Assembly: GCF_024168825.1 (NCBI RefSeq)
Contig: NZ_JALJWH010000001.1
Location: forward strand, 310,001 to 374,000
DNA length: 64,000 nucleotides
Direction of reading: 5' to 3'
Source: Paenarthrobacter sp. A20
GTDB lineage: Bacteria > Actinomycetota > Actinomycetes > Actinomycetales > Micrococcaceae
Under the pieces are notes generated by a model that saw only the letters and a list, made by a program, of their open reading frames with translations, did not search any database and was not told the DNA's origin. Made by a program: the position numbers and the translations under genes. This document shows, piece after piece, positions 35,122 to 43,563 of the stretch; the stretch's first letter is position 1; every line of letters starts with the position of its first letter.

Positions 35122-36624
35122 ATGCGGGTTCTGGAACACCAAACTTTTGCAGGGAAAGCACGACGGCGGATGGCGGCGTGCGCTCTTTTCCTCGCCATGG
35201 CGGTGGCTGGCGGCGTCGTCGCTGCGGTGCCCGCTGCAGCTGCAGCGCCCATGGCGAAGGCAGCTGCCACCCCGAAGGCAGCTATCCCGGCAACGGTGAA
35301 TCCGCTGCCGGGCGTGGACCCGATCGGGGACCCGGCCAGCTTCTCCGTCCTGGTCAACAAGTCGCGACCGCTGAACCCGGCGGGCTACGCGCCGTCGGAC
35401 CTTATCAATGCGCGCGGCTCGGGCCAGTACATGCGGGCTGAAGCCGCCGCATGGCTCAATGGACTGTTCCAGGGCGCGGCTGACGCCGGCACGGGCGGCC
35501 TGTCGATCGTGAGTGGCTACCGTTCCTATGACACCCAAAGCCAGGTCTATTGGGGCTACGTCAATGCCTACGGCCAGGCCTATGCCGACACCATCTCGGC
35601 CCGTCCCGGTTACAGCGAGCACCAGACCGGCCTCGCCATGGACATTGGCAACGCCGCGGGCTCGTGTGGACTCAGCACCTGCTTCGGCGACACCGTAGCG
35701 GGCAAGTGGGTGGCCGCGAATGCCCACAAATACGGTTTCATTGTCCGTTACCCCAACGGCTATACGGGCACCACGGGCTACAGCTACGAGCCATGGCACT
35801 TGCGCTATGTGGGCGTTGCCTTGGCCACCGATATGAACAGGCGCGGCTTCCCAACCCTGGAGCATTACTTCGCGGGCAACACGGCGGCCGCGGCCAGCAT
35901 CAAGTCCGGCGCGGACCTGGTGGCTGCCGACGCCTCGGGCCGCCTGCTGCGCTACCCTGCGACGGCGGCCGGCGGCTATGCGGGTGCTGTCCAGATTGGT
36001 TCGGGCTGGTCCGGCTTGAAGCAGGGTTTCGTGGTGGACTGGGACATTGATGGGGTGTACGACATCCTTGCGCAGTGGAACAACGGCGTCCTCGGCGTGT
36101 ACCGGGGCCTCCCGGGCGGCGGTTTCGCCAACCAGGTTGTGGTGGGCAACGGCGGCTGGGATCGCATGACCATCACCGTGGGTAAGTGGACGCACGCGCA
36201 CGGCCGTCCCGGCGTCGTCGGATACTTCCCGGACGGTGTCCTGCGCTACTACCCCAACACCTTTGGTGGTGCGCTCAGTGCACCGCAGATTATTGGCAAG
36301 GGCTGGAACGGCATGGAGCTCACCATCGCCGACTGGGAAGGCGACGGCGCCAACGACATTCTTGCGAGGACGGGTTCCGGCTCGCTCATCAACTACCGCG
36401 GCGACGGTTGGGCCGGCTTCTACGGACCGGCCACCACCGTTGGCACTGGCTGGCAGTACATGCGTGTCCTGGCCCCGAGCTTTGGTCTGATGGGGGCCGG
36501 TACCCGCGGCATCACGGCACAGACGGCCGATGGCAACCTCTATAACTATGGCCTGGGCCGCGGTCAGTGGACAACGTACCGTCAGGTGGGCTCCGGCTGG
36601 AACAGCCTGCAACTGTTCAAGTAG
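35122..36624 (+). CDS. VanY-type D-alanyl-D-alanine carboxypeptidase with FG-GAP-like repeats
   Basis: This 500-residue protein has an RRR-containing signal peptide (16-42, ending AAAAA), an Ala/Pro-rich spacer, and a peptidase M15B domain (about 70-255) with SGYRSYDTQ, the Zn ligands His167 and Asp174 in SEHQTGLAMDIG, and His226 in EPWHLRYVG. Residues about 285-500 are FG-GAP/VCBS-like repeats (DWDIDGVYDILAQWNNG, DWEGDGANDILARTGSG). It would trim peptidoglycan peptides outside the cell. ATG at 35122 is preceded by GGGGG. Confidence 0.88.
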   Translation: MRVLEHQTFAGKARRRMAACALFLAMAVAGGVVAAVPAAAAAPMAKAAATPKAAIPATVNPLPGVDPIGDPASFSVLVNKSRPLNPAGYAPSDLINARGSGQYMRAEAAAWLNGLFQGAADAGTGGLSIVSGYRSYDTQSQVYWGYVNAYGQAYADTISARPGYSEHQTGLAMDIGNAAGSCGLSTCFGDTVAGKWVAANAHKYGFIVRYPNGYTGTTGYSYEPWHLRYVGVALATDMNRRGFPTLEHYFAGNTAAAASIKSGADLVAADASGRLLRYPATAAGGYAGAVQIGSGWSGLKQGFVVDWDIDGVYDILAQWNNGVLGVYRGLPGGGFANQVVVGNGGWDRMTITVGKWTHAHGRPGVVGYFPDGVLRYYPNTFGGALSAPQIIGKGWNGMELTIADWEGDGANDILARTGSGSLINYRGDGWAGFYGPATTVGTGWQYMRVLAPSFGLMGAGTRGITAQTADGNLYNYGLGRGQWTTYRQVGSGWNSLQLFK

Positions 36625-36703
36625 GTGGCCGACGCGCCTGTCATGAGCACCCCCGCAACTGCGCTAAGCTAGGACTCGCTCGGGGCGAATTTTCCCGGGC
36701 AGC

Positions 36704-36774
36704 GCGGGCGTAGCTCAATGGTAGAGCGCTAGCTTCCCAAGCTCGATACGCGGGTTCGATTCCCGTCGCCCGCT
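36704..36774 (+). tRNA. tRNA-Gly (CCC)
   Basis: The cloverleaf can be laid out by hand. The acceptor stem is GCGGGCG / CGCCCGC (36704-36710, 36767-36773). The D arm is GCTC-loop-GAGC (36713-36727). The anticodon loop TTCCCAA (36734-36740) gives CCC, and the T arm is GCGGG-TTCGATT-CCCGT (36750-36766). Position 36774 is the discriminator T, and CCA is not encoded. The anticodon stem has one T-C mismatch (36730/36744). Confidence 0.92.
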
Positions 36775-36780
36775 CAAGGA

Positions 36781-36812
36781 AAACCCCGGATCCAAGGATC
36801 CGGGGTTTCTTT
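36781..36812 (+). terminator. terminator after tRNA-Gly
   Basis: The stem AAACCCCGGATCC / GGATCCGGGGTTT (36781-36793, 36796-36808) has a minimal loop and is followed by CTTT, six bases after the tRNA end. Confidence 0.85.
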
Positions 36813-36932
36813 GCGTCCAAGGCATGAAACGTCCGACGGCGGTACTCGCCAAACAGGGCCGCGCACCCGTCGACCGGGAGGCTTCCCGAGCCTACACTCG
36901 TACGTACATCCACCTATCCGGGAGGTCCTCCA

Positions 36933-37394
36933 ATGACTCTCACCGACGATGGTGAGGCGGGTCCACTCGCCGTCATCAACCGCCTGCTGGAAGCCACGAA
37001 CAAACACGATCTGGAAAGCCTGGCGGCGTGCTTCGCGCCCGGCTACGTCAATGAAACACCGGCGCACCCCACCCGGGGATTCACTGGCCGGGACACCATC
37101 CGCAGCAACTGGGAACAACTGTTCACAGGCGTTCCGGACATCAAAGCGCATCTTCTCTCGCACAGCGTCAACGGCGGCACGATCTGGACCGAACTGCACT
37201 TGAAGGGCGCCTGGCGCGACGGCACCCCGCACGAGATGACCGGCGTCATCATCTTCGGCGTGGGCGAGGGCATCATCAGCAGCGCCCGTTTCTACTTGGA
37301 GCCGGTGGAGAAGGTTGTGACGGTGGACGACACTGCCGATCGCGTGACTCACCGGGTGACGCATGGACGTCCGGCGGCAGAGCCTGCGAAATGA
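36933..37394 (+). CDS. SnoaL-like / NTF2-fold protein
   Basis: The 153-residue protein has the SnoaL-type layout: AVINRLLEATNKHDLESLAA, FAPGYVNETPAHPTRGFTGRD (two adjoining pieces), then MTGVIIFGVGEGIISSARFY. The NTF2-like fold holds cyclases, isomerases and proteins with no catalysis, so a function cannot be set. GGAGG precedes ATG. It is transcribed alone. Confidence 0.75.
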   Translation: MTLTDDGEAGPLAVINRLLEATNKHDLESLAACFAPGYVNETPAHPTRGFTGRDTIRSNWEQLFTGVPDIKAHLLSHSVNGGTIWTELHLKGAWRDGTPHEMTGVIIFGVGEGIISSARFYLEPVEKVVTVDDTADRVTHRVTHGRPAAEPAK

Positions 37395-37500
37395 AGCCGG
37401 CCCGCTGACCCCGGCGCAGTGATCAAGGCCACTGCGCCTCGTTGCGAGGTGTATCGTCAGGAGTCAGGAGCCATTTCGGCTCCGCTCTAAGGGAGCCATC

Positions 37501-37635
37501 ATGGGCGACAAATCACCGCGCCAAACCGCATCGAAGAAATCCAGTAAGTCCATCAAGGAAAAGCGAGCGGATAAGCGGGCTTCCGAGTCCTCCGCCACCG
37601 AGGCCGCAAAGCCCTCTACCGGCAACAAGAAGTGA
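37501..37635 (+). CDS. 44-residue Lys/Ser-rich small protein
   Basis: The small ORF runs from ATG 37501 to TGA 37633-37635 and encodes MGDKSPRQTASKKSSKSIKE, then KRADKRASESSATEAAKP and STGNKK. It is strongly basic and probably disordered. I recall very similar MGDKSPRQ...KSIKEKRA proteins as short hypotheticals in Arthrobacter and other Actinobacteria. GGGAG lies just upstream. Its stop overlaps the GTG start of the following dehydrogenase (GTGA), which supports real translation. Confidence 0.7.
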   Translation: MGDKSPRQTASKKSSKSIKEKRADKRASESSATEAAKPSTGNKK

Positions 37636-38789
37636 CCGCGCCAACTGGCCAGCTGAGCATAGGCGTCCTTGCTACCTCGCTGAAACCCAACGAGCGGCGT
37701 CTGCCGATCCACCCGCAACACTTGGAGCGGATCGCTCCGGACGTGCGCCAGCAACTACATTTTGAGTTCGGCTACGGCGAACGCTTCGGTGTTCCGGACA
37801 GCAAGCTCGAATCGTTGGTGGGCGGGCTTGGCACGCGCCAGGAGTTGATTGCCACCAACGACGTCATTCTGCTGCCCAAGCCGCAGGCCCAGGATCTTGC
37901 CGAGCTCCGTGACGGCCAAACACTGTGGGGCTGGCCGCACTGCGTCCAGGACCGGGCCATCACCCAGTTGGCCATCGACAAGAAGCTCACGCTCATCGCC
38001 TTCGAGGCCATGAACCACTGGGCCGGTGATGGCGGATTCGGCCTGCACGTTTTCCACAAGAACAATGAGCTCGCGGGGTACTGCTCCGTGCTGCACGCCT
38101 TGGCGTTGACTGGTTCCACCGGCGATTACGGCCGCCGCCTGAGCGCTGTGGTGATTGGTTTCGGGGCAACTGCCCGCGGTGCCGTCACGGCCTTGAACGC
38201 GCATGGCGTCCATGACGTCCAGGTCCTGACCAACCGGGGTGTGGCAGCAGTCGGGTCTCCGATCCATTCGGTACGGATCGTGCAGTTCGACCATGACAGC
38301 AAAGCGCCGTTCCTTAGCGAAGTCATCACGAACAACGGGCGCAAGCCGCTGGCGCCGTTCCTCGCGGCGGCAGACATCGTGGTCAATTGCACCCTGCAAG
38401 ACCCGAACGCTCCGCTGACGTACCTGCGGACCGAGGACTTGGCGGAGTTCAAGCCGGACAGCCTGATCGTGGACGTTTCCTGTGACGAAGGAATGGGGTT
38501 CAGCTGGGCCCGGACCACCACGTTCGACGAGCCGATGTTCCGTGTGGGCGGGCACGTCAACTACTACGCCGTGGACCACAGCCCGTCATACCTGTGGAAT
38601 TCAGCCAGCTGGGAGATCAGCGAAGCCCTGCTTCCGTTCCTGGACACCGTGGTGGCAGGACCGGCCGGGTGGGATGCCAACGAGACCGTATCCCGCGCCA
38701 TCGAAATACGCGACGGCGTCATCCGAAACCCGGACGTCCTGGAATTCCAAGGCCGCTCAGCGGAGTACCCGCACCTGGCTACCGTTTAA
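37632..38789 (+). CDS. N5-(carboxyethyl)ornithine synthase-like / alanine dehydrogenase-family protein
   Basis: The 385-residue protein has an N-terminal AlaDH/PNT-like half (GVLATSLKPNERRLPIHPQH, FEFGYGERFGVPDS, ILLPKP) and a C-terminal NAD(P) domain with VVIGFGATARGAVTAL. This matches N5-(L-1-carboxyethyl)-L-ornithine synthase, which condenses pyruvate with ornithine reductively. The substrate in this organism is unproven. It starts at GTG within the stop of the small Lys-rich gene. Confidence 0.75.
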   Translation: MTAPTGQLSIGVLATSLKPNERRLPIHPQHLERIAPDVRQQLHFEFGYGERFGVPDSKLESLVGGLGTRQELIATNDVILLPKPQAQDLAELRDGQTLWGWPHCVQDRAITQLAIDKKLTLIAFEAMNHWAGDGGFGLHVFHKNNELAGYCSVLHALALTGSTGDYGRRLSAVVIGFGATARGAVTALNAHGVHDVQVLTNRGVAAVGSPIHSVRIVQFDHDSKAPFLSEVITNNGRKPLAPFLAAADIVVNCTLQDPNAPLTYLRTEDLAEFKPDSLIVDVSCDEGMGFSWARTTTFDEPMFRVGGHVNYYAVDHSPSYLWNSASWEISEALLPFLDTVVAGPAGWDANETVSRAIEIRDGVIRNPDVLEFQGRSAEYPHLATV

Positions 38790-38821
38790 CGGACGCCATC
38801 GGCCTAACCAACCCCACATTG

Positions 38822-38850
38822 CAGCGCCCGCGGTGCCTCCGCGGGCGCTG
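38822..38850. terminator. hairpin between convergent genes
   Basis: A 12-bp perfect stem CAGCGCCCGCGG / CCGCGGGCGCTG with loop TGCCT lies at 38822-38850, followed by TCTGTGTCT on the plus strand. It separates the dehydrogenase and MFS genes. Confidence 0.75.
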
Positions 38851-38857
38851 TCTGTGT

Positions 38858-40243
38858 CTAGGCCGCCTGCGCCCGGTCCACGATCCGCAGTACCCGCCGC
38901 CGGTCGCGCAGGTCCACCTTGAGGTGGAGGGAGGACTTCCGGGCCAAGACCACGGCGACCACCGCAGCTGCGATGGCCGGCACGCCACCGGAGATCAGGA
39001 CAGCAAGGTGCGGACCAAAGTGCTCTGCCAACCAACCCATCATGGGACCACCAATGGCTTGGCCACCAATGAGCACTACGAGGTAAAGGCTCATGACACG
39101 GCCGCGGATGCTCATGTTGGAACTGGTCTGCACCATTTGGTTGGCCGCGGTGAGGAACATGAGGCACCAGAATCCGGCGAGGACCATGGTGACGCTGAAC
39201 CACACCATGGACGGCATCAGAGACGACGCGCAGAGCATGAGCCCGTACAACCCCGCCGACGTCACCACCGAGCGCAACCGAAGCTGACGACGCCGGGTGG
39301 ACGCAACTGCTCCCGCGAGTGCACCGAGCGCGACCATGGCGTTGAGGAGGCCGTAGCCTCCGGCGCCGGCGTCGTACACGTGGTCTGCAAAGGCGGCCAG
39401 CAGCACTGGCAGGCTCATCGCGAAAACTGCAACGAAGCCGGCCATGAGCCACGGCCAGTAGATAGTGGGCTTGCTGAGCGCATAATTGAGGCCCTCACGC
39501 AGCATCCCCTTCTTGCGGGGTGTCGGCTGGCTGAGGTGCAACTGGTCCTTGCGGAGGATCAGCAGCATGGCCACAGTGGAGCAGCATGCCACCGCGTTCG
39601 CGGCGAAAGCCCATCCGGCGCCCACAGCCGTCAGAAGTACGCCGGCAAGCGCCGGACCGATCAAGCCTCCCAGCTGGAAGGTTGTGGAGTTCACGCTGAT
39701 GGCGTTCCGCAGGTACTTGGGGCCGACGAGTTCGTTGACGAAGACCTGGCGGGCCGGCTGGTCCAGGACCGTCACGAAGCCCAGGGCAAGTGCGATGACG
39801 TAGACGTGCCACACTTCGACGCGGCCGCTCAAGGAAAGCACTGCCAACAGGGCTGCCAGCACAGCTGCCGCCGATTGGCAGATGATGAGGATCTTGCGCT
39901 TGGCAAAACGGTCGGCAATCATGCCGCCCCACGGACCCAGGAACAGTGAAGGCATGAACTGCAGCGCCACGGTAATGCCGACGGCGGTGACGGAACCGGA
40001 CAGCTGGAGCACCATCCAGTCCTGGGCGATGCGCTGCATCCAGATGGCGATCACGGCAATGAAGTGGCCGATCGCGAAAATCCTGAAGTTGGGGACCTTC
40101 AGCGAGATGAAAGTGTGACGCCAGGGCAGCTTTTCACTCACGACGGCGAGTGGCTGGGTGACGGTGTCCGGAGCCGGAGGGGCGGACAGGGAATCGATGA
40201 CGGGCTGGCTGACGTTTGCCGCTGAAGGCGGTGGGGGTGCCAA
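38858..40243 (-). CDS. MFS transporter (MFS_3 / EntS-like)
   Basis: The 461-residue protein has 12 helices, beginning after a soluble N-terminal stretch of about 45 residues (LKVPNFRIFAIGHFIAVIAIWMQRIAQDWMV in two pieces), with GPWGGMIADRFAKRK and LDQPARQVFVNELVG. This branch contains exporters such as EntS and macrolide pumps. TTG start with GAGG seven bases upstream. It is divergent from a LysR regulator across about 165 bp, suggesting control by that regulator. Confidence 0.85.
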   Translation of the reverse strand: MAPPPPSAANVSQPVIDSLSAPPAPDTVTQPLAVVSEKLPWRHTFISLKVPNFRIFAIGHFIAVIAIWMQRIAQDWMVLQLSGSVTAVGITVALQFMPSLFLGPWGGMIADRFAKRKILIICQSAAAVLAALLAVLSLSGRVEVWHVYVIALALGFVTVLDQPARQVFVNELVGPKYLRNAISVNSTTFQLGGLIGPALAGVLLTAVGAGWAFAANAVACCSTVAMLLILRKDQLHLSQPTPRKKGMLREGLNYALSKPTIYWPWLMAGFVAVFAMSLPVLLAAFADHVYDAGAGGYGLLNAMVALGALAGAVASTRRRQLRLRSVVTSAGLYGLMLCASSLMPSMVWFSVTMVLAGFWCLMFLTAANQMVQTSSNMSIRGRVMSLYLVVLIGGQAIGGPMMGWLAEHFGPHLAVLISGGVPAIAAAVVAVVLARKSSLHLKVDLRDRRRVLRIVDRAQAA

Positions 40244-40334
40244 AAGTAATCCTCGGATCGAGAGTTTCGGTGGGATACGTTTAACGCTATGGTTGCCAGC
40301 AGCAATTATGGAAGCGTATTGCGCCTATAACTAG

Positions 40335-40351
40335 CATTGCGGAATGCAATG
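40335..40351. promoter_or_regulatory. LysR-type operator (inverted repeat)
   Basis: The perfect inverted repeat CATTGC-GGAAT-GCAATG sits 59 bp before the LysR start and 92 bp before the MFS start. It has the LysR form T-N11-A (ATTGC-N5-GCAAT) and is the best candidate binding site in the shared promoter region. Confidence 0.7.
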
Positions 40352-40409
40352 AGCCCTCTTCATCGGCGTAGTACTCCGGCCCGGCGCTGACCTGCGCTTT
40401 AGGAGTTCC

Positions 40410-41264
40410 GTGTTCGAACCTGTCCAGCTCCGTTCCTTTTTGGCCGTCGCGGAAACCCTGAGTTTCACCAAGGCTGCTGAGCGCCTTGGGCTGGCCCAGC
40501 CCACCGTCAGCCAGCACGTCCGCAAGCTGGAAGCCGCCGCCAAACGGGTGCTGGTGGCCCGTGATACCCGCGAAGTCAGGTTGACGGACAACGGTGATGC
40601 AATGGCCGGTTTTGCCCGCAGCATCCTTGCTGCCCACGATTCCGCTGCCCGGTATTTTTCCGGCTCGGCCATGCGCGGACGGCTCCGTTTTGGCACCGCA
40701 GACGACCTCGCCATCACGGGCCTCCCCCGGATTCTCCGCGAGTTCCGGCAGTTGTACCCGCAGATCAACCTTGAGCTCACTGTCAGCCAAAGCGATCAGC
40801 TGTATAAGCGGCTCAACGCCGGTCAACTGGACCTGGTGTTCGTGAAATGGGTGGCCGGCGCCAAGGAGGGCACGGTGGTCCGGCACGACAACTTCGCTTG
40901 GGTGGGCGTCGAGCAGACCGTGCTGGAACCGGGCGCGCCTGTGCCTCTGATTGCGTACCCGGCACCGAGTTTGAGCCGGAAGCTCGCCATCGATGCTCTG
41001 GAAGCGGAGGGCCGGACATGGCGGATCACCTGCAGCACCAAACAGATCAGTGGAGTGCTGGCGGCCGTCCGGGCCGGGATTGGAGTCGCCGTCATGCCGG
41101 CATCGCTGGTACCCGAGGACCTGAAGGTCATCACCCAGCGATTCGGGCTGCCGCCGGTGGGCGACGTGGACTTCACGCTGATCCGGAATCCGCTGGCCAA
41201 CGCCGAGGTGATCGACGCCCTGACGCAGGCCATCATGGGCAGGACGCTCAGTAAGTCGAACTAG
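40410..41264 (+). CDS. LysR family transcriptional regulator
   Basis: The 284-residue regulator has the winged HTH at 1-60 (LRSFLAVAETLSFTKAAERL, QPTVSQHVRKLE) and a two-lobe effector domain (about 90-284: LRFGTADDLAI, LDLVFVKW, IGVAVMPASLV). GTG start preceded by AGGAG. It overlaps the convergent SDR gene by 4 bp. Its divergent MFS neighbour is the likely target; the inducer is unknown. Confidence 0.9.
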   Translation: MFEPVQLRSFLAVAETLSFTKAAERLGLAQPTVSQHVRKLEAAAKRVLVARDTREVRLTDNGDAMAGFARSILAAHDSAARYFSGSAMRGRLRFGTADDLAITGLPRILREFRQLYPQINLELTVSQSDQLYKRLNAGQLDLVFVKWVAGAKEGTVVRHDNFAWVGVEQTVLEPGAPVPLIAYPAPSLSRKLAIDALEAEGRTWRITCSTKQISGVLAAVRAGIGVAVMPASLVPEDLKVITQRFGLPPVGDVDFTLIRNPLANAEVIDALTQAIMGRTLSKSN

Positions 41265-42193
41265 TGGACCGGGCGGCTTGACCGCCTGCGGTCCATGCGC
41301 CCGTTCCACCACCTCACTACCCGAAGATCGTCCGAAGCGAAGCGGCCTTCCGGTACGGCGGCCCGGATGCGTTCGTCGTCGAAAGGAAGACTGGGACGCA
41401 GCTCCGCGGGAAGCCACGGCGCATACGGTAAAGGCTCACTGACCCCCTCGGCGAGCATCTGCGCCTGGGCTTTGGCGACGAGGGGCACCACCATGGTCCA
41501 CTCTGTCAGCTGCGCCAGCGCGCGAATGGACCAGATGGGGGCTCGGACGTAAACAGGGTGGCCACCCGCCATCCGGGCGATCCTGCGGACAGCCGCTCCA
41601 AGTTCGAGCTCTTCGGCTCCGACAACCGCGACGGTCGGGGTGGGCACGCGACCTTCGAGGGCGGCGATCAGGGTGTTGACGGCCTCTTCCACCGGTATGG
41701 GTCGAACAGTGCGCTCCCGATATCCGACCGTTGCGAAAACCGGGAAGCTGCGCACCGCGCGGGTCACATGGTCCACCATATGGTCTCCCTTGCCGTAGAT
41801 CATCCCCGCCTTGAGAATCGTGTGCTCGATGCCCGACTGCCGCAGGAGTTCCTCGGCGGCCCATTTGGTCTCGTGATAGGCGGAGCCACAATCCGGACGG
41901 GCGCGAAGGAAGCTCAGCATGACGATTCTTTGGACGCCCGCCCGCCGGGCAGCTTCAATGACGGCGCGGGTGCCTTCAACGTGAACCCGCTGGAAGGTCT
42001 GGTCACCGATCTCCCGGTTGATCCCCGCGCAGTGGGCTACGGCGTCGCAACCTGCGAAGGCCTCCGTTAAGGCTTCGACGTCGGTGATTGCGGTCCCTGT
42101 CCGACGCGAAATGATGACGGTATCCGGCCTATTGAGTCGTTCCGCGAGGTGACGCCCTACAAAGCCGGTACCGCCGGTAATAGCCACACGCAT
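41261..42193 (-). CDS. NAD(P)-dependent epimerase/dehydratase-like SDR (NmrA/NDUFA9-like)
   Basis: The 310-residue atypical extended SDR has the nucleotide motif AITGGTGFVGRHLAERL at the N-terminus, VAHCAGINREIGDQ and YHETKWAAEELLR (the YxxxK pair Tyr-His-Glu-Thr-Lys). The C-terminal half is variable, as in NDUFA9-like proteins. It is divergent from an ArsR regulator with two palindromes between them, so it is probably repressed by it. AAGGAG precedes ATG. Substrate unknown. Confidence 0.82.
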   Translation of the reverse strand: MRVAITGGTGFVGRHLAERLNRPDTVIISRRTGTAITDVEALTEAFAGCDAVAHCAGINREIGDQTFQRVHVEGTRAVIEAARRAGVQRIVMLSFLRARPDCGSAYHETKWAAEELLRQSGIEHTILKAGMIYGKGDHMVDHVTRAVRSFPVFATVGYRERTVRPIPVEEAVNTLIAALEGRVPTPTVAVVGAEELELGAAVRRIARMAGGHPVYVRAPIWSIRALAQLTEWTMVVPLVAKAQAQMLAEGVSEPLPYAPWLPAELRPSLPFDDERIRAAVPEGRFASDDLRVVRWWNGRMDRRRSSRPVH

Positions 42194-42212
42194 GATCTAG
42201 CTCCTTCGCTTA

Positions 42213-42228
42213 TTAGCAATTAAGCTAA
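42213..42228. promoter_or_regulatory. putative ArsR operator 1
   Basis: The inverted repeat TTAGC-AATTAA-GCTAA is 20 bp before the SDR start and would block its promoter. It shares the TAGC core with operator 2. Confidence 0.65.
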
Positions 42229-42234
42229 ACTGTA

Positions 42235-42252
42235 TATAGCAATTGTGCTATA
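42235..42252. promoter_or_regulatory. putative ArsR operator 2
   Basis: The perfect palindrome TATAGCA-ATTG-TGCTATA ends 8 bp before the arsR start. With operator 1 it allows coordinate repression of both divergent genes. Confidence 0.72.
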
Positions 42253-42260
42253 TTGCAAAC

Positions 42261-42617
42261 ATGGCAGATGCAGCATCGGATATCTTCGCAGCGTTGGCGC
42301 ACCCCACCAGGCGGCAAATACTTCAAGACCTCAAGGACGGCGAGTTGGCTGCGGGTGAGATAGCTGCGCGATTCAACGCCACCGGACCCACCATTTCCCG
42401 ACACTTGAGCGTGCTGCGCCAGGCCGGCCTGGTCGCGGAACGGCGGGACGCTAACCGTATTCTCTACTCGCTCGTGGGTGAGCGCCTGGCCCTGTCGGTG
42501 GGAGACTTCCTTTCCACGGTGTGTCCCGAGCAGATCGTATTGCGGGAAGTCCGGAAGCGGAATCCATCCCGCCCCTCAACCAGGACGCCGAAAACGGCCA
42601 GGACATCTGAAGCCTGA
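42261..42617 (+). CDS. ArsR family transcriptional regulator
   Basis: The 118-residue protein starts at ATG 42261 (MADAASDIF). The winged HTH covers about 5-90: ALAHPTRRQILQDLKDGE, RFNATGPTISRHLSVLRQAG and AERRDANRILYSL. There is no CxC metal motif in the recognition helix, so it is not an evident metal sensor. It resembles SdpR/YczG-like ArsR proteins. The C-terminal 20 residues are basic and low-complexity. Confidence 0.85.
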   Translation: MADAASDIFAALAHPTRRQILQDLKDGELAAGEIAARFNATGPTISRHLSVLRQAGLVAERRDANRILYSLVGERLALSVGDFLSTVCPEQIVLREVRKRNPSRPSTRTPKTARTSEA

Positions 42618-42741
42618 ACCGACGGCCGTAGTACGCTCGCCCAATATTTCAGCCCGGACCTGGGTGTCGCTGAGCCGATCCGTCGCTACTGGATCAATCT
42701 GTAGATAGTGGCGTTCATTTCTGTTCAGCAGGCGATACGCA

Positions 42742-42754
42742 CTTACCGGGTAAG
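42742..42754. promoter_or_regulatory. inverted repeat before the isomerase gene
   Basis: The sequence CTTACC-G-GGTAAG is a perfect 6-bp inverted repeat 24 bp upstream of the start. A related ACCGGG/CCCGGT pairing extends over the next 20 bp. It may be an operator; no cognate regulator is assigned. Confidence 0.45.
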
Positions 42755-42777
42755 CGCATTCCCGGTATCCTGTAAGC

Positions 42778-43551
42778 ATGATCGACCTCACCACGCTGGC
42801 TGACCTCACGCCTGGCATCTGTTCCGTGACTCTCCGCTCCCACGGGATCGACGACGTCGTGCGAATTTCCTCCGACGCCGGCCTTGCCGGCATCGAGTGG
42901 GGCACCGATGTCCACGTCAGCGACGCGGAATCCGCCGGCCTTGCCAAGGCCGCTACGCATGCCGCGGGACTCACGGTCCTCTCCATGGGCTCGTACTACA
43001 GGTGCGGGGCCTTCGGGGATTTCGATCATGTCCTGGACCTGGCCACAGGCCTCGGTGCTCCGAGAATCCGGGTGTGGGCCGGGGAACTCGGGTCGGCGGG
43101 CGCCAGCCAGGAACACTGGGACGCAGTGGTGAAGGACACGCAGCGGATTGCGGATCTCGCAGCCGCCCGTGGCGTCTCCATCGCGTTTGAGTATCACGGC
43201 AACACTCTCACCGACTCCCCCGCCACCACCCTGGAGCTACTGACCCGGGTGAACCACGCCAACGTCGGCACCTACTGGCAGCCCGCCGTCGGACTTTCAG
43301 ACCAGCAGGCGCTTGAGTCCCTCCACGAAGTACTCCCCCACGTGGTGGGCGTCCACTGCTTCTCCTGGGGGCCCGTTGCCGAACGCTTCCCGCTGCGGAA
43401 CCGGAAATTGTTGTGGCAGACCGTCACGGACGTCCTGCGGGGCAACGGCAAGGACCTGGACATCATGCTGGAGTTCGTCGAGGACGACCTTCCGGACAAC
43501 GTCATCAACGACGCCTCCTTCCTCCACACCATCACCCTCGGCGAGGACTAA
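42778..43551 (+). CDS. sugar phosphate isomerase/epimerase (xylose-isomerase-like TIM barrel)
   Basis: The 257-residue single-domain TIM barrel has GIEWGTDVHVSDAESAG, RIRVWAGELGS, VSIAFEYHGNTLTD (metal-binding Glu/His) and MLEFVEDDLPDN with a C-terminal Glu. Such AP-endonuclease-2 fold proteins isomerise or epimerise sugars and related compounds with a divalent metal. It stands alone, converging on the alpha/beta hydrolase gene. Substrate unknown. Confidence 0.8.
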   Translation: MIDLTTLADLTPGICSVTLRSHGIDDVVRISSDAGLAGIEWGTDVHVSDAESAGLAKAATHAAGLTVLSMGSYYRCGAFGDFDHVLDLATGLGAPRIRVWAGELGSAGASQEHWDAVVKDTQRIADLAAARGVSIAFEYHGNTLTDSPATTLELLTRVNHANVGTYWQPAVGLSDQQALESLHEVLPHVVGVHCFSWGPVAERFPLRNRKLLWQTVTDVLRGNGKDLDIMLEFVEDDLPDNVINDASFLHTITLGED

Positions 43552-43563
43552 GCGGGACGAGGA

